DNA from: Muriicola marianensis
GTDB lineage: Bacteria > Bacteroidota > Bacteroidia > Flavobacteriales > Flavobacteriaceae
Length of the DNA: 64,000 bases
Direction of reading: 5' to 3'
Assembly: GCF_014638095.1 (NCBI RefSeq)
Contig: NZ_BMFH01000001.1
Location: 1,064,834 to 1,128,833 of the forward strand
The notes below the pieces were generated by a model. It did not search any database. It was not told the DNA's origin and saw only the letters and a list, made by a program, of their open reading frames with translations. Within the stretch, counting starts at the first letter, position 1. The number at the start of each line of letters is the position of its first letter. A program made the position numbers and the translations under genes. Below, one piece after another: positions 1 through 8,777 of this stretch.

Positions 1-1
1 A

Positions 2-703
2 GCAACAACAGGAGCAGCAGGGAACCTCTCGATCTCAGGGGGAAATACCATCACCCTGAACGTGGATGATGCTGATGCAGATCCCAACAACGAAATACAA
101 GACCTCAGCCTGGCGGCCAATACCCTGTCCCTTACGGGAGATGCCACACCTGTAGACCTTAGTGGATATCTCGACAATACAGATGCACAGGACCTCACAG
201 GAGCCAGTTTGAGCGGAGCCAATATCCTGCAGATCGACATTCAGAACGGAGCCTCCACAACTGTGGATCTCTCCTCCCTGGATAATCCCGGTACAGATGA
301 TCAGACCGCTGCAGAAGTAAGTTATGACAATATCACCTCGGGACTAACTGCTATCACTGTTCAGGATGCAATAGACGAAGTAGTAGCTTCCGGCCCCACT
401 GCAGTATTTCATTCTTTGGGATTTATCAATGGCTTGCTCCCAGACGGAGATCCAGGAGCAATTAGAAATGGATTTAACATTGCATCTATAACCAAGATAA
501 GTACTGGCAATTATAGAGTTAATTTTACAACTGTAGCAAGTTCAACAGATTATGTAGTCCAACTTACCTTAAGAGCGACTTTATCAGGTGCTTCAATACA
601 AGTTATCGGGCAACAAACTACGGACTTTACCGTACAAATTAAGGAACCTGATGATATAACTAATCTTGATGCACAGTTTTACTTTACGGTTATTGATTTT
701 TAG
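2..703 (+). CDS. Collagen-type surface fibre protein, C-terminal part (5' end outside window)
   Basis: The reading frame is open from base 2, so the gene begins before the window; a GTG at 62 is only an internal codon. The visible 233 residues resemble the stalk that follows the collagen domain of the gene at 2011: both have a GGNTITLNV stretch, a D-P/T-N-EIQ motif and TDDQT or NTDAQ turns. A TVQDAIDEVV segment, of a kind I associate with flavobacterial fibre proteins, lies near base 357. The last 95 or so residues (from about base 410) have no counterpart in the paralogue and look like a separate beta-rich tip. Their DNA is clearly richer in A+T (about 37% GC at 541-600 against about 57% at 781-840, counted by hand). 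The stop codon abuts the ATG of the next gene, so the two are probably translated together. A collagen region upstream is inferred, not seen. Exact role unknown; probably a cell-surface fibre. Confidence 0.75.
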   Translation, partial: ATTGAAGNLSISGGNTITLNVDDADADPNNEIQDLSLAANTLSLTGDATPVDLSGYLDNTDAQDLTGASLSGANILQIDIQNGASTTVDLSSLDNPGTDDQTAAEVSYDNITSGLTAITVQDAIDEVVASGPTAVFHSLGFINGLLPDGDPGAIRNGFNIASITKISTGNYRVNFTTVASSTDYVVQLTLRATLSGASIQVIGQQTTDFTVQIKEPDDITNLDAQFYFTVIDF

Positions 704-1849
704 ATGAGGCCAGTTTTTCTTTTAATAGCATATCTTTTCAGCCTCATAGGCTACACTCAACCCGCCCTCTATAACAGCGGGAACCTGCGAATACACGACC
801 AGGGGCAGCTGGGCTTTCATACCGACCTGATCAACAACGGGATCTTTGACGACAACCTGGGTCTGGTGGGGTTTTACGGCCCGGGAACCCTGGAGGTATC
901 TGGCGCCCTGAACCCGGTATTTTTCGACGTAGAGATCGCGGCAGACGGTGGGGTGGTTCTAAGTACCAGTGTAGGGGTGCGCAACAATACCAACTTTATA
1001 TCCGGGAATTTCCTGACTAACAGGGCACAACCCCAATTGTTCTATGAATTTTTAAGGGATGCCTTCTATGTGGGCGAGAGTGATGTGTCTAAGGTAGATG
1101 GATATGCCACGCTGAGCGGGCAGCAGAACTTTACTTTTCCGGTGGGAGACAGCCAGTTCGTCCGGCCCCTGATCCTGAATTCGGAAGGGGAAAACGCCTT
1201 TGCCCGATGCGCCTATTTCTTCGAAGACCCGAATTTTCCGTCCACCTTTTCTCCCTTTAATACGCAGATCAAACCCCGGACCATAGAAGCTGTGAGCACC
1301 TTTGAGTTCTGGCGTCTGGAAGGTACTGTAACTTCCACAGTGACACTAAGTTGGAATGCCAGGAGTAATTTAACATTTATAGCTGAAGAGGTCGGGAACA
1401 TAGTAGTAATGGGGTGGAACAAGGCTGCGGGCCAGTGGCTACCCCTGGGCAATACAGCGATTGGAGGGGATCTGACGGCTGGTTTTGTTACTTCCGGACC
1501 CTTTGTGCCGGACGATTTCGAGATCATCACCTTTGGAAGCCTGGCCGTGGCCGAAGAACTGCTTACGCTCGATAATTACTACGTTTCCCCCAATGGAGAT
1601 GGCATTAACGATTTCCTGGAGATCCCCGAACTGGAGTTGTCCCCCAACAACCGTCTGGAGATCTATGACCGCCGGGGATTGAAAGTGTTCCAGATGGATA
1701 ATTACCAGAACGAATTCACCGGAATTTCCAATGTGGACAACCTGGTCCTAAACCGGAATATCGGTCTGCCGGAAGGGCTCTATTTCTACATCATTTCCAT
1801 GGACGATCTCGGCCTGAATTTCCAGGGATTTCTCTTCCTGGAACGCTGA
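704..1849 (+). CDS. Secreted protein with type B T9SS (gliding-motility) C-terminal domain, partner of collagen-like protein
   Basis: This 381-residue protein begins with a signal peptide (residues 1-19, hydrophobic core [11 protein letters not shown]) and ends with a gliding-motility-associated C-terminal domain from about residue 289: [17 protein letters not shown], then [11 protein letters not shown], then GLYFYI and a final FLFLER. In this family the domain is the signal that takes cargo through the type IX secretion system to the cell surface. The body is beta-rich and begins with a conserved [19 protein letters not shown] block that recurs, slightly changed, in the gene at 5336; the two are paralogues along their length. 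The ATG directly follows the stop of the collagen-type gene with no spacer. The same gene order recurs 4.6 kb on, which suggests that the partner works with the fibre protein, for instance as its surface anchor. That role is inference. Confidence 0.8.
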   Translation: MRPVFLLIAYLFSLIGYTQPALYNSGNLRIHDQGQLGFHTDLINNGIFDDNLGLVGFYGPGTLEVSGALNPVFFDVEIAADGGVVLSTSVGVRNNTNFISGNFLTNRAQPQLFYEFLRDAFYVGESDVSKVDGYATLSGQQNFTFPVGDSQFVRPLILNSEGENAFARCAYFFEDPNFPSTFSPFNTQIKPRTIEAVSTFEFWRLEGTVTSTVTLSWNARSNLTFIAEEVGNIVVMGWNKAAGQWLPLGNTAIGGDLTAGFVTSGPFVPDDFEIITFGSLAVAEELLTLDNYYVSPNGDGINDFLEIPELELSPNNRLEIYDRRGLKVFQMDNYQNEFTGISNVDNLVLNRNIGLPEGLYFYIISMDDLGLNFQGFLFLER

Positions 1850-2010
1850 TTGTAAGGCTATTCCTACCCGCTGAAACGCTTTATTTATCGGTGATTTTCA
1901 TCGAATACCCCCTACACCACAGCTTTTTACCCATACACAACAATAATTCCGACCAGCAGGGGATTGACGTTATTTTTACTTCGCTTAAAAATTTGCGCAA
2001 TTTTTTTAAG

Positions 2011-5000
2011 ATGAACCCAAAACAATTACTTTTTTTCCTGATCCTACTTTGCGGCCTTACCCTCTCCGCCCAGGTAAAGATCGGCCAGAACCCTAACCAG
2101 ATCAATTCAGCTTCCATTATAGAGCTGGAGAGTACTACCAAAGCTTTTGTACTCACCCGGGTCAACACAGCTCAGATGCATGCGATCAAGCCCCTCAGGG
2201 GAGCCCTGGTTTACAATACGGAAGACGACTGTGTTTTCTACTATACGGGAGCCCAGTGGGTCGACCTCTGCAATGGAACCACCAACAGGGGAACATTCAC
2301 TTTTGCCGATAACGGGAATGGCACCTTTACGATCAACTATTCTGACGGGACTTCCTTTACTTCTTCAGACCTTACCGGACCTCAGGGGCTACAGGGAGAT
2401 CCGGGTCCACAAGGACCCGCTGGACCTGCAGGAGCTGATGGTACTCAGGGACCTCAGGGTGATCCGGGACCGCAAGGACCACAGGGAGATCCCGGGCCAC
2501 AAGGACCAGTTGGACCAGCCGGACCGCAAGGACCTGCAGGGGCTGATGGAGCCGATGGCGCACAAGGACCCCAGGGAGATCCGGGACCACAAGGACCCGC
2601 TGGACCTGCAGGAGCTGATGGTGCAGACGGCGCACAGGGACCCCAGGGAGATCCGGGACCGCAAGGACCACAGGGAGATCCCGGACCGCAAGGACCACAG
2701 GGAGATCCTGGACCGCAAGGGCCACAAGGAATACAGGGTGATCCGGGGCCACAGGGACCGATTGGACCTGCCGGACCGCAAGGTCCTGCCGGGGCTGATG
2801 GAGCCGATGGCGCACAAGGACCCCAGGGAGATCCGGGACCACAAGGGCCACAAGGAATACAGGGTGATCCGGGACCTCAAGGACCGGTTGGACCTGCCGG
2901 ACCGCAAGGACCCGCCGGAGCTGATGGAGCCGATGGTGCTCAGGGACCACAGGGTGACCCCGGACCGCAAGGACCTGTTGGACCCGCCGGACCACAAGGG
3001 CCTGCCGGAGCTGATGGCGCAGACGGTGCTCAGGGACCTCAGGGTGATCCAGGGCCGCAGGGACCGATTGGACCCGTAGGACCTCAAGGACCTGCCGGAG
3101 CTGATGGCGCAGACGGGGCACAGGGACCTCAGGGAGATCCTGGGCCACAAGGAATACAAGGAGATCCTGGGCCACAAGGACCGGTTGGACCTGCCGGACC
3201 ACAAGGGCCTGCAGGAGCTGACGGAGCAGATGGTGCTCAGGGACCCCAGGGTGATCCGGGGCCGCAAGGGCCTGTGGGACCTGCCGGACCACAAGGACCT
3301 GCAGGAGCTGACGGTGCTGATGGCGCTCAAGGACCCCAGGGTGATCCCGGACCGCAAGGTCCGCAAGGAATACAGGGTGATCCTGGACCACAGGGACCCG
3401 CTGGACCTGTTGGACCAGTCGGACCACAAGGACCTGCCGGAGCAGACGGAGCTGATGGCGCTCAGGGACCACAAGGTGATCCCGGGCCGCAAGGTCCGCA
3501 AGGAATACAAGGAGATCCGGGGCCGATGGGACCTGCCGGACCGCAAGGGCCTGCAGGGGCTGACGGAGCCGATGGCGCTCAGGGACCACAGGGTGATCCT
3601 GGACCACAAGGACCTGTTGGACCTGCCGGACCACAAGGACCCGCAGGAGCTGATGGAGCCGATGGAGCTCAGGGACCCCAGGGAGATCCGGGGCCGCAAG
3701 GACCACAGGGAATACAAGGGGATCCAGGGCCGCAGGGACCAGTTGGACCCGCAGGACCGCAGGGACCTGCAGGAGCTGACGGTGCCGATGGCGCTCAGGG
3801 ACCCCAGGGTGATCCGGGTCCACAAGGACCACAGGGAGATCCGGGACCGCAAGGGCCACAAGGAATACAGGGTGATCCGGGACCTCAAGGGCCGCAAGGG
3901 CCGGTTGGACCAGCAGGACCGCAAGGACCTGCCGGGGCTGACGGTGCCGATGGCGCACAAGGACCACAGGGTGATCCGGGGCCGCAAGGGCCGCAAGGAA
4001 TACAAGGAGATCCGGGGCCACAAGGGCCCGCTGGACCTGTCGGACCAGCCGGACCGCAAGGGCCTGCAGGAACTGATGGTGTAGATGGCGCTCAGGGTGA
4101 TCCGGGACCGCAAGGTCCGCAAGGAATACAAGGAGATCCGGGACCGCAAGGACCTGTTGGACCCGCCGGACCACAAGGGCCTGCCGGAGCTGACGGTGCC
4201 GATGGCGCTCAAGGACCACAGGGTGATCCGGGACCGCAAGGGCCGCAAGGGCCTGTTGGACCTCAGGGTCCTGCCGGAGCTGACGGAGCCGATGGTGCTC
4301 AGGGACCCCAGGGAGATCCGGGACCACAGGGACCGATTGGACCAGTCGGACCGCAAGGACCTACCGGACCGCAAGGACCTGCCGGAGCTGACGGAGCCGA
4401 TGGTGCTCAGGGACCGATTGGACCAGTCGGACCGCAAGGACCTGCCGGAGCAGACGGGGCACAAGGACCTCAGGGAGATCCGGGGCCGCAAGGGCCGCAA
4501 GGAATACAAGGGGATCCGGGACCTCAAGGACCGGTTGGACCAGCCGGACCGCAAGGGCCTGCCGGGGCTGATGGTGCCGATGGCGCTCAGGGACCACAGG
4601 GAGATCCGGGACCGCAAGGACCACAAGGAATTCAAGGTGACCCAGGACCGATGGGACCGCAAGGGCCAGCCGGACCAGCAGGACCGCAAGGACCTGCCGG
4701 AGATCCCGCGACCGACGATCAGACCCTGTCCACGAACAATAATCCGGGTAATATCAGTATCAGTGGTGGAAATACCATTACCCTCAATGTCAATGACGCG
4801 GATTCGAGTCCTACTAACGAAATTCAGACATTATCCCTTTCGGGTACCAATCTGACTATTTCAGGGCCTGGCGGAAATACTGTGACACTGACCCCTCTGA
4901 TCGACACCAACCTGGCCACGGATAATTTGACTCAGGATGCGGAAACCCGCACTTACAATATGAACAACCAGAATCTAGGCTTTACCAATGGCAGGGTTGG

Positions 5001-5322
5001 GGTCGGTACGACAACCCCTACTTCCCGACTGGGAGTAGCCGGTTCGTTCTCCTCACCTATTCGTTCCACCGCAGTCAATACAAGCCTGGGTATTGACGAT
5101 TTTACCCTGATCATGACGGCTAGGGACCTGACGATCTCCCTGCCAGCAGCCAATACATGTCCGGGTCGCATCTACGTGCTCAAAAACACGGCCAGCGGTG
5201 ACAATGCTACCAATATCAGTTACCGTGATAAAAAAGGTGATCCGGAGAACAAGATTGACAAAGAAAGGACATTGTGGCTGCAAAGTGATGGTACCAACTG
5301 GCAGTTGATCAGTGTACTGTAA
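2011..5322 (+). CDS. Large collagen-like surface protein (Gly-X-Y repeats)
   Basis: The ATG at 2011 is chosen because it opens a clear signal peptide ([21 protein letters not shown]); the open frame runs further upstream without a signal. The protein has 1103 residues. Residues 22-122 form an N-terminal head that includes an [17 protein letters not shown] stretch. Residues 123-899 are about 259 Gly-X-Y triplets built from [15 protein letters not shown] and GPV units. Residues 900-1103 form a non-collagen tail with GGNTITLNV and RVGVGTTTP segments like those of phage tail-fibre and flavobacterial fibre proteins. Collagen-like proteins of this type trim into triple helices and form surface filaments. 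No T9SS C-terminal domain is present, so how it reaches or stays on the surface is unclear; the gene that follows supplies such a domain. The collagen triplets contain Asp as their only charged residue. Confidence 0.85.
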   Translation: MNPKQLLFFLILLCGLTLSAQVKIGQNPNQINSASIIELESTTKAFVLTRVNTAQMHAIKPLRGALVYNTEDDCVFYYTGAQWVDLCNGTTNRGTFTFADNGNGTFTINYSDGTSFTSSDLTGPQGLQGDPGPQGPAGPAGADGTQGPQGDPGPQGPQGDPGPQGPVGPAGPQGPAGADGADGAQGPQGDPGPQGPAGPAGADGADGAQGPQGDPGPQGPQGDPGPQGPQGDPGPQGPQGIQGDPGPQGPIGPAGPQGPAGADGADGAQGPQGDPGPQGPQGIQGDPGPQGPVGPAGPQGPAGADGADGAQGPQGDPGPQGPVGPAGPQGPAGADGADGAQGPQGDPGPQGPIGPVGPQGPAGADGADGAQGPQGDPGPQGIQGDPGPQGPVGPAGPQGPAGADGADGAQGPQGDPGPQGPVGPAGPQGPAGADGADGAQGPQGDPGPQGPQGIQGDPGPQGPAGPVGPVGPQGPAGADGADGAQGPQGDPGPQGPQGIQGDPGPMGPAGPQGPAGADGADGAQGPQGDPGPQGPVGPAGPQGPAGADGADGAQGPQGDPGPQGPQGIQGDPGPQGPVGPAGPQGPAGADGADGAQGPQGDPGPQGPQGDPGPQGPQGIQGDPGPQGPQGPVGPAGPQGPAGADGADGAQGPQGDPGPQGPQGIQGDPGPQGPAGPVGPAGPQGPAGTDGVDGAQGDPGPQGPQGIQGDPGPQGPVGPAGPQGPAGADGADGAQGPQGDPGPQGPQGPVGPQGPAGADGADGAQGPQGDPGPQGPIGPVGPQGPTGPQGPAGADGADGAQGPIGPVGPQGPAGADGAQGPQGDPGPQGPQGIQGDPGPQGPVGPAGPQGPAGADGADGAQGPQGDPGPQGPQGIQGDPGPMGPQGPAGPAGPQGPAGDPATDDQTLSTNNNPGNISISGGNTITLNVNDADSSPTNEIQTLSLSGTNLTISGPGGNTVTLTPLIDTNLATDNLTQDAETRTYNMNNQNLGFTNGRVGVGTTTPTSRLGVAGSFSSPIRSTAVNTSLGIDDFTLIMTARDLTISLPAANTCPGRIYVLKNTASGDNATNISYRDKKGDPENKIDKERTLWLQSDGTNWQLISVL
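2377..4707 (+). repeat. Collagen-coding repeat array (about 259 Gly-X-Y codon triplets)
   Basis: This stretch of 2331 bp repeats 9-bp codon triplets without a visible break in the glycine periodicity. A higher-order unit of roughly 100-140 bp encodes [15 protein letters not shown] followed by [11 protein letters not shown], with optional QGIQGDPG insertions and a GPVGPAG or GPIGPVG link. Synonymous codons vary between copies, so the array is old enough to have diverged yet similar enough to recombine. Length changes in whole triplets would keep the frame. The same periodicity causes long false open frames on both strands. Confidence 0.9.
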
Positions 5323-5335
5323 AGCAAACATCGAA

Positions 5336-6493
5336 ATGAAGCACAGGTTCCTCATAGGGTTACTCTTTTTCATTGCCGGGCTTCAGGCCCAGGATGCTGT
5401 TCATAATTTTGGTGTGATCCAGATACACAACAATGCAGAGGTGGGGTTTCATCTCGACCTTGTCAATGACGGTAGTTTCGATCAGATTACAGGACTGGTC
5501 GGTTTCTACGGCAATGAGGATCCCCTCACCGTCTCAGGAGCGTATACCCCCGTCCTACACGATGCCGAAGTGGATGTTCCGGGCGGATTGATCCTTCAGA
5601 TCCCTATAGATGTTCACAATAACGTGAATCTGGTCACCGGAGATATACGGACAGTAAAGTCGGGTACTGCGGTTTACTCCAATTTCATGGATGATGCCTT
5701 TTATATAGGGGAAAGCAGTGTTTCCAAGATCAATGGATACGGGGCCGTGACCAATAAGGAATCCTTTGTTTTCCCGGTGGGCAATGAGGACCGGTTAAGA
5801 CCCTTGTTGATAGAATCCGTAGCTGTGAATGCCATGGCAAAATGTGCTTATTTTTTTGAGGACCCTAATGATTCTAAAACTCTGAACCAGTCCTTTCAGA
5901 CCGGAAAGAAGGCTACGGACTACATTTCAGTGAGCGATAAGGAATTCTGGAGGTTGGAAAGCGACGTCCCTTCGAAAGTGACACTTACCTGGGATATGTA
6001 CAGCGACGTAAGGTCCCTGGGCGAATATTTGAGTGATCTCAAAGTCGTGGGATGGAGCAAATCGGAGAATCAATGGGTAAACCTGGGTAATTCTGCCGTA
6101 GAAGGGGGAATGGCCTATGGGTCCGTCACCTCGGAGGTCTTCCTGCCCAGTGACTACGAAATTCTGACCCTGGGAGGAAATGATGACCGCCTGGAGACTT
6201 ATGATACCATAGAACTTGACAATTACTTCATGACCCCAAACGGAGACGGGACCAACGATATGCTCGAACTGGAAGGCATTTCCCAGTCGCCTAATAACCT
6301 CCTCGAGATCTTCGACAGGTATGGGGTGCTGGTGTATTCCAAGGCGAATTACCAAAATGATTTCACCGGAAGATCCAACAGGGAATCCGTGATTGAGAGA
6401 GGTAAAGGCCTGGCCTCCGGGATCTATTTCTATATCCTGACCATGCACGACCTCAGACAGAAACACCAGGGATACCTGTATATATCAAACTAG
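5336..6493 (+). CDS. Secreted protein with type B T9SS C-terminal domain, second collagen-module partner
   Basis: The ATG at 5336 opens a signal peptide (MKHRFLIGLLFFIAGLQAQ) and lies 13 bp after the stop of the collagen-like gene, so the two are probably one operon. The 385-residue product is a paralogue of the protein at 704: it shares the IQIHNNAEVGFHLDLVNDG block, the AFYIGESSVSKINGYG block, the [10 protein letters not shown] block and a type B gliding-motility C-terminal domain from about residue 293 (NYFMTPNGDGTND, NNLLEIFDRYG, GIYFYILTMHD, ending YLYISN). It is expected to be exported by the type IX secretion system and fixed to the cell surface. Its repeated pairing with a collagen-like gene suggests a joint structural role, which is inferred from context only. 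Confidence 0.8.
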   Translation: MKHRFLIGLLFFIAGLQAQDAVHNFGVIQIHNNAEVGFHLDLVNDGSFDQITGLVGFYGNEDPLTVSGAYTPVLHDAEVDVPGGLILQIPIDVHNNVNLVTGDIRTVKSGTAVYSNFMDDAFYIGESSVSKINGYGAVTNKESFVFPVGNEDRLRPLLIESVAVNAMAKCAYFFEDPNDSKTLNQSFQTGKKATDYISVSDKEFWRLESDVPSKVTLTWDMYSDVRSLGEYLSDLKVVGWSKSENQWVNLGNSAVEGGMAYGSVTSEVFLPSDYEILTLGGNDDRLETYDTIELDNYFMTPNGDGTNDMLELEGISQSPNNLLEIFDRYGVLVYSKANYQNDFTGRSNRESVIERGKGLASGIYFYILTMHDLRQKHQGYLYISN

Positions 6494-6653
6494 GGTTCCG
6501 GTTTTTCCCTTTAATTCGGTTTTCACATATCAATATTTCAAGGCCTTTACGGATTGTATCCCAATATCCGATCAGAACTGTTGAATTTGTATTAATTTTA
6601 GCTATCTGAGAATAGGCCGAAACGAATTTCTGCCTTAATTGTGACCTCATTCT

Positions 6654-7511
6654 ATGAAAACACTACATGTACTCCGTTTATTATCGTTTTGCCTTTTATT
6701 GATTATTGTTATCCCGAATGAAGTAAGAGCCCAGGATGATCCATTCTCTATTGATGAGCTTATGGGCAAGGCTGATATTGAACTCTACGGCAAGGACATC
6801 AACCTCAGGAAGGAAGCCTATGACGCCTTTCTCAAAATGAAAAAAGCCGCCTACCAGGATGATCGATTCTCTATTGATGAGCTGATGGGCAAGGCTGATA
6901 TTGAGCTCTACGGCAAGGACATCAACCTCAGGAAGGAAGCCTATGACGCCTTTCTCAAAATGAAAAAAGCCGCCTACCAGGACGGTATCGATATCAAGAT
7001 CGTGTCGAGTTATCGCAGTTTTGACCGGCAGCTGGCCATTTATGAGCGTAAGTATCTGCAATACACGGAGGATGAGGGTATGGAGCCCCTGGAGGCCATA
7101 GACAAGATCATAGAGTATTCTACCATCCCGGGAACCAGCAGGCATCACTGGGGTACAGATATAGACATCATAGACGGCAATAAACCGGCAGAGGGTGACG
7201 TGCTGGTGCCTTCTAAATTTGAAGAAGGCGGGCCTTTCGCAGACCTGAAAAACTGGATGGACGAACATGCCAGCGAATACGGATTCTACATCGTGTATAC
7301 CGCAGAACCCAAAAGGAGGGGGTTTAAATACGAACCGTGGCATTACAGCTATGCTCCCCTCTCAGTGCCTATGCTGGAGGTATTCAGGAAAAAGAATATT
7401 TTACAGCTATTGGTAGAAGAAGATTTCCTGGGAAGTGAATTCCTGACCACAGGTTTTATCAAAACCTATATTCGGGACAACATTCTCGACATCAACCAGA
7501 CCCTCCTGTAA
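6654..7511 (+). CDS. M15 family D-Ala-D-Ala carboxypeptidase (VanY-like) with internal duplication
   Basis: The 285-residue protein begins with a signal peptide (residues 1-27, core LLSFCLLLIIVI, cleaved near VRAQ) and should act on peptidoglycan stem peptides in the periplasm. The catalytic domain is recognised by SSYRSFDRQ near residue 117, the zinc motif HHWGTD (H164, D169) and EPWHY (E227, H230), as in the VanY/DdcY branch of peptidase family M15. Between the signal peptide and this domain a 41-residue segment (DELMGKADIELYGKDINLRK and its continuation) is present twice in tandem, at about residues 26-66 and 67-107, with one amino acid change (Pro to Arg). The family normally has one such segment here, so this is a recent in-frame duplication. 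All zinc and catalytic residues remain, so the enzyme is probably active. Confidence 0.85.
   Translation: MKTLHVLRLLSFCLLLIIVIPNEVRAQDDPFSIDELMGKADIELYGKDINLRKEAYDAFLKMKKAAYQDDRFSIDELMGKADIELYGKDINLRKEAYDAFLKMKKAAYQDGIDIKIVSSYRSFDRQLAIYERKYLQYTEDEGMEPLEAIDKIIEYSTIPGTSRHHWGTDIDIIDGNKPAEGDVLVPSKFEEGGPFADLKNWMDEHASEYGFYIVYTAEPKRRGFKYEPWHYSYAPLSVPMLEVFRKKNILQLLVEEDFLGSEFLTTGFIKTYIRDNILDINQTLL
6731..6976 (+). repeat. Two 123-bp tandem direct repeats inside the M15 peptidase gene
   Basis: Copy one is 6731-6853 and copy two 6854-6976; they match at 120 of 123 bases. The three differences are a C to G that changes Pro to Arg and two silent changes at third codon positions (CTT/CTG and GAA/GAG). The period is a multiple of three, so the frame is kept. 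A third start of the unit (CCAGGA) at 6977 leads into the catalytic domain. Confidence 0.95.
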
Positions 7512-7535
7512 TTATTACCCGGTAACCGATCATCA

Positions 7536-8300
7536 ATGAGACGAGCAAACTGGAAACTACGGATCTTTATCGGCCTTGCCATCGTCGCCTTTGCTATGGT
7601 ACAACGCTGCAGCAACAAGGAAAAAAATCCCTATACAGGCAGGGTACAGCATATCAACATGACCGCAGACCAGGAGATCGCCATTGGTTTGCAAAGCACC
7701 CCACAGATTGCACAGCAATACGGCGGACTCTACCCGGACAATCGCATGCAGGCCTACATAGACGCCATCGGCAATAAACTCGTGAGGAACAGCATTGCAC
7801 GGGAAACTCCCTATGAATACGAATTTCATTTGCTTGCGGATGAAAATACTGTTAATGCCTTTGCCCTGCCCGGAGGGCAGATCTTTATTACCTATGCCCT
7901 TTTCTCGAAACTCAACGAGGCGCAACTGGCCGGGGTCCTGGGGCATGAGATCGGTCATGTTATCGGGAGGCACTCGGCTGAGCGAATAGCCGAAAGCAGC
8001 TATTGGCAGACCATCAGTATGGGCGCTCAGGTAGGGGCTGATGCCGGGAATATTGTAGGTGCGATCGGCCAAAATACACTTCTGAAAAACGGCAGGGGCG
8101 ATGAACTGGAAAGCGATGACTTGGGTGTACTGTTCATGATCCGGTCGGGCTATCCGCCCGATCAGATGATCGAAGTGATGAAGATCCTAAAAGCCGCAGC
8201 GGGGCCCAACAGGGTTCCCGAATTTCAGAGCACACATCCTGACCCCGACAACAGGATCGCAAGGATTCGTGAATCGATCCAGAAGTACCGCGGTGGATGA
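7536..8300 (+). CDS. M48 family zinc metalloprotease (LoiP/YggG-like)
   Basis: The protein has 254 residues. An N-terminal hydrophobic segment (FIGLAIVAFAMV) is followed by Cys25, but VQRC is a poor lipobox, so it may be either a lipoprotein or held by a signal anchor. The zinc site is HEIGH at residues 137-141 with the third ligand in ELESD at about 190-194; NAFALPGGQIFI upstream of it is typical of M48 peptidases of the LoiP/BepA type. Such enzymes degrade misfolded envelope proteins. An STHPDPDNRI motif near the C-terminus is also characteristic. The gene lies 25 bp after the M15 peptidase on the same strand, so both may be co-transcribed as envelope enzymes. Confidence 0.9.
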   Translation: MRRANWKLRIFIGLAIVAFAMVQRCSNKEKNPYTGRVQHINMTADQEIAIGLQSTPQIAQQYGGLYPDNRMQAYIDAIGNKLVRNSIARETPYEYEFHLLADENTVNAFALPGGQIFITYALFSKLNEAQLAGVLGHEIGHVIGRHSAERIAESSYWQTISMGAQVGADAGNIVGAIGQNTLLKNGRGDELESDDLGVLFMIRSGYPPDQMIEVMKILKAAAGPNRVPEFQSTHPDPDNRIARIRESIQKYRGG

Positions 8301-8346
8301 TTCCGGTAATTCATCCATCCAAATTAGGTTCCTATCCTTTTTTTTC

Positions 8347-8354
8347 TATCTTTG
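8347..8354 (+). promoter_or_regulatory. Flavobacterial -7 box (TATCTTTG) before the 55-residue membrane protein gene
   Basis: TATCTTTG matches the Bacteroidota -7 consensus TAnnTTTG and lies about 65 bp before the ATG at 8420. I see no convincing -33 TTTG at the usual spacing. Confidence 0.4.
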
Positions 8355-8419
8355 ATTTTCTCCCAAGTCATTTGATGCCCCCGATTTAACCCTTATAGCT
8401 TTAAGAACACTAAGACTAT

Positions 8420-8587
8420 ATGGGAACACTAACACATTTTAAAAATCTGTACCTGCAGGCCTTTGACGATTGTAAACCGGAATACCTGGTCTTTCTGCTG
8501 AAAGTCTATTCCGCTTTTTGCGCGATCATGCTCTTAATGGCATTTTACGCATTCTTCTACAGGGCTTTTACAGGTTTCGAATTTTAG
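8420..8587 (+). CDS. Small membrane protein of 55 residues (DUF6747-like)
   Basis: The frame from ATG 8420 to TAG 8585-8587 encodes MGTLTHFKNLYLQAFDDCKP, then a long hydrophobic helix (LMAFYAFFYRAF), then TGFEF at the end. This layout, with an NLYLQAF-type start, one membrane segment and an RAFTGF ending, fits a family of 50-60 residue proteins seen across Flavobacteriaceae that I recall as DUF6747. The family assignment is from memory and should be searched. The gene has its own -7 box upstream and a hairpin terminator 36 bp downstream, so it seems to be a separate transcription unit. Function unknown. Confidence 0.65.
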   Translation: MGTLTHFKNLYLQAFDDCKPEYLVFLLKVYSAFCAIMLLMAFYAFFYRAFTGFEF

Positions 8588-8623
8588 GACCCTTTTACGA
8601 GAACACAAAGGGAACAGTGAACA

Positions 8624-8655
8624 GTTACCCCGGGCAAATCCGGGGTGACTTTTGC
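8624..8655 (+). terminator. Rho-independent terminator after the small membrane protein gene
   Basis: GTTACCCCGG (8624-8633) pairs with CCGGGGTGAC (8640-8649), with one G-T pair, and is followed by a T-rich run (TTTTGCTTTATTC). Confidence 0.65.
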
Positions 8656-8741
8656 TTTATTCTTCTTTCCACACTTTTTGATCTCCGGGGTCAATTCCAG
8701 AAAAAGCAGTCTTGAAAGTGGCATTCCCCGCATAATCGTGC

Positions 8742-8749
8742 TATTTTTG
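8742..8749 (+). promoter_or_regulatory. -7 box (TATTTTTG) upstream of gpmI
   Basis: TATTTTTG fits TAnnTTTG and lies 28 bp before the gpmI ATG at 8778. A TTG at 8712-8714 is too far away (27 bp) to be a good -33 partner. Confidence 0.45.
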
Positions 8750-8777
8750 TGGATTGATTTCAATCATAACCGGAGAA

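Noticed and set aside
2372-4689. Long open frames on the minus strand and other plus frames across the collagen region (up to 766 codons)
   Set aside because: The 9-bp periodicity and lack of stop-forming codons create open frames in all phases. Their translations are low-complexity (runs of RSL or VPD) with no signal or domain, while the Gly-X-Y frame has a signal peptide and folded ends.
2377-4707. CRISPR array
   Set aside because: The repeats are contiguous coding triplets without unique spacers, in frame with a full gene.
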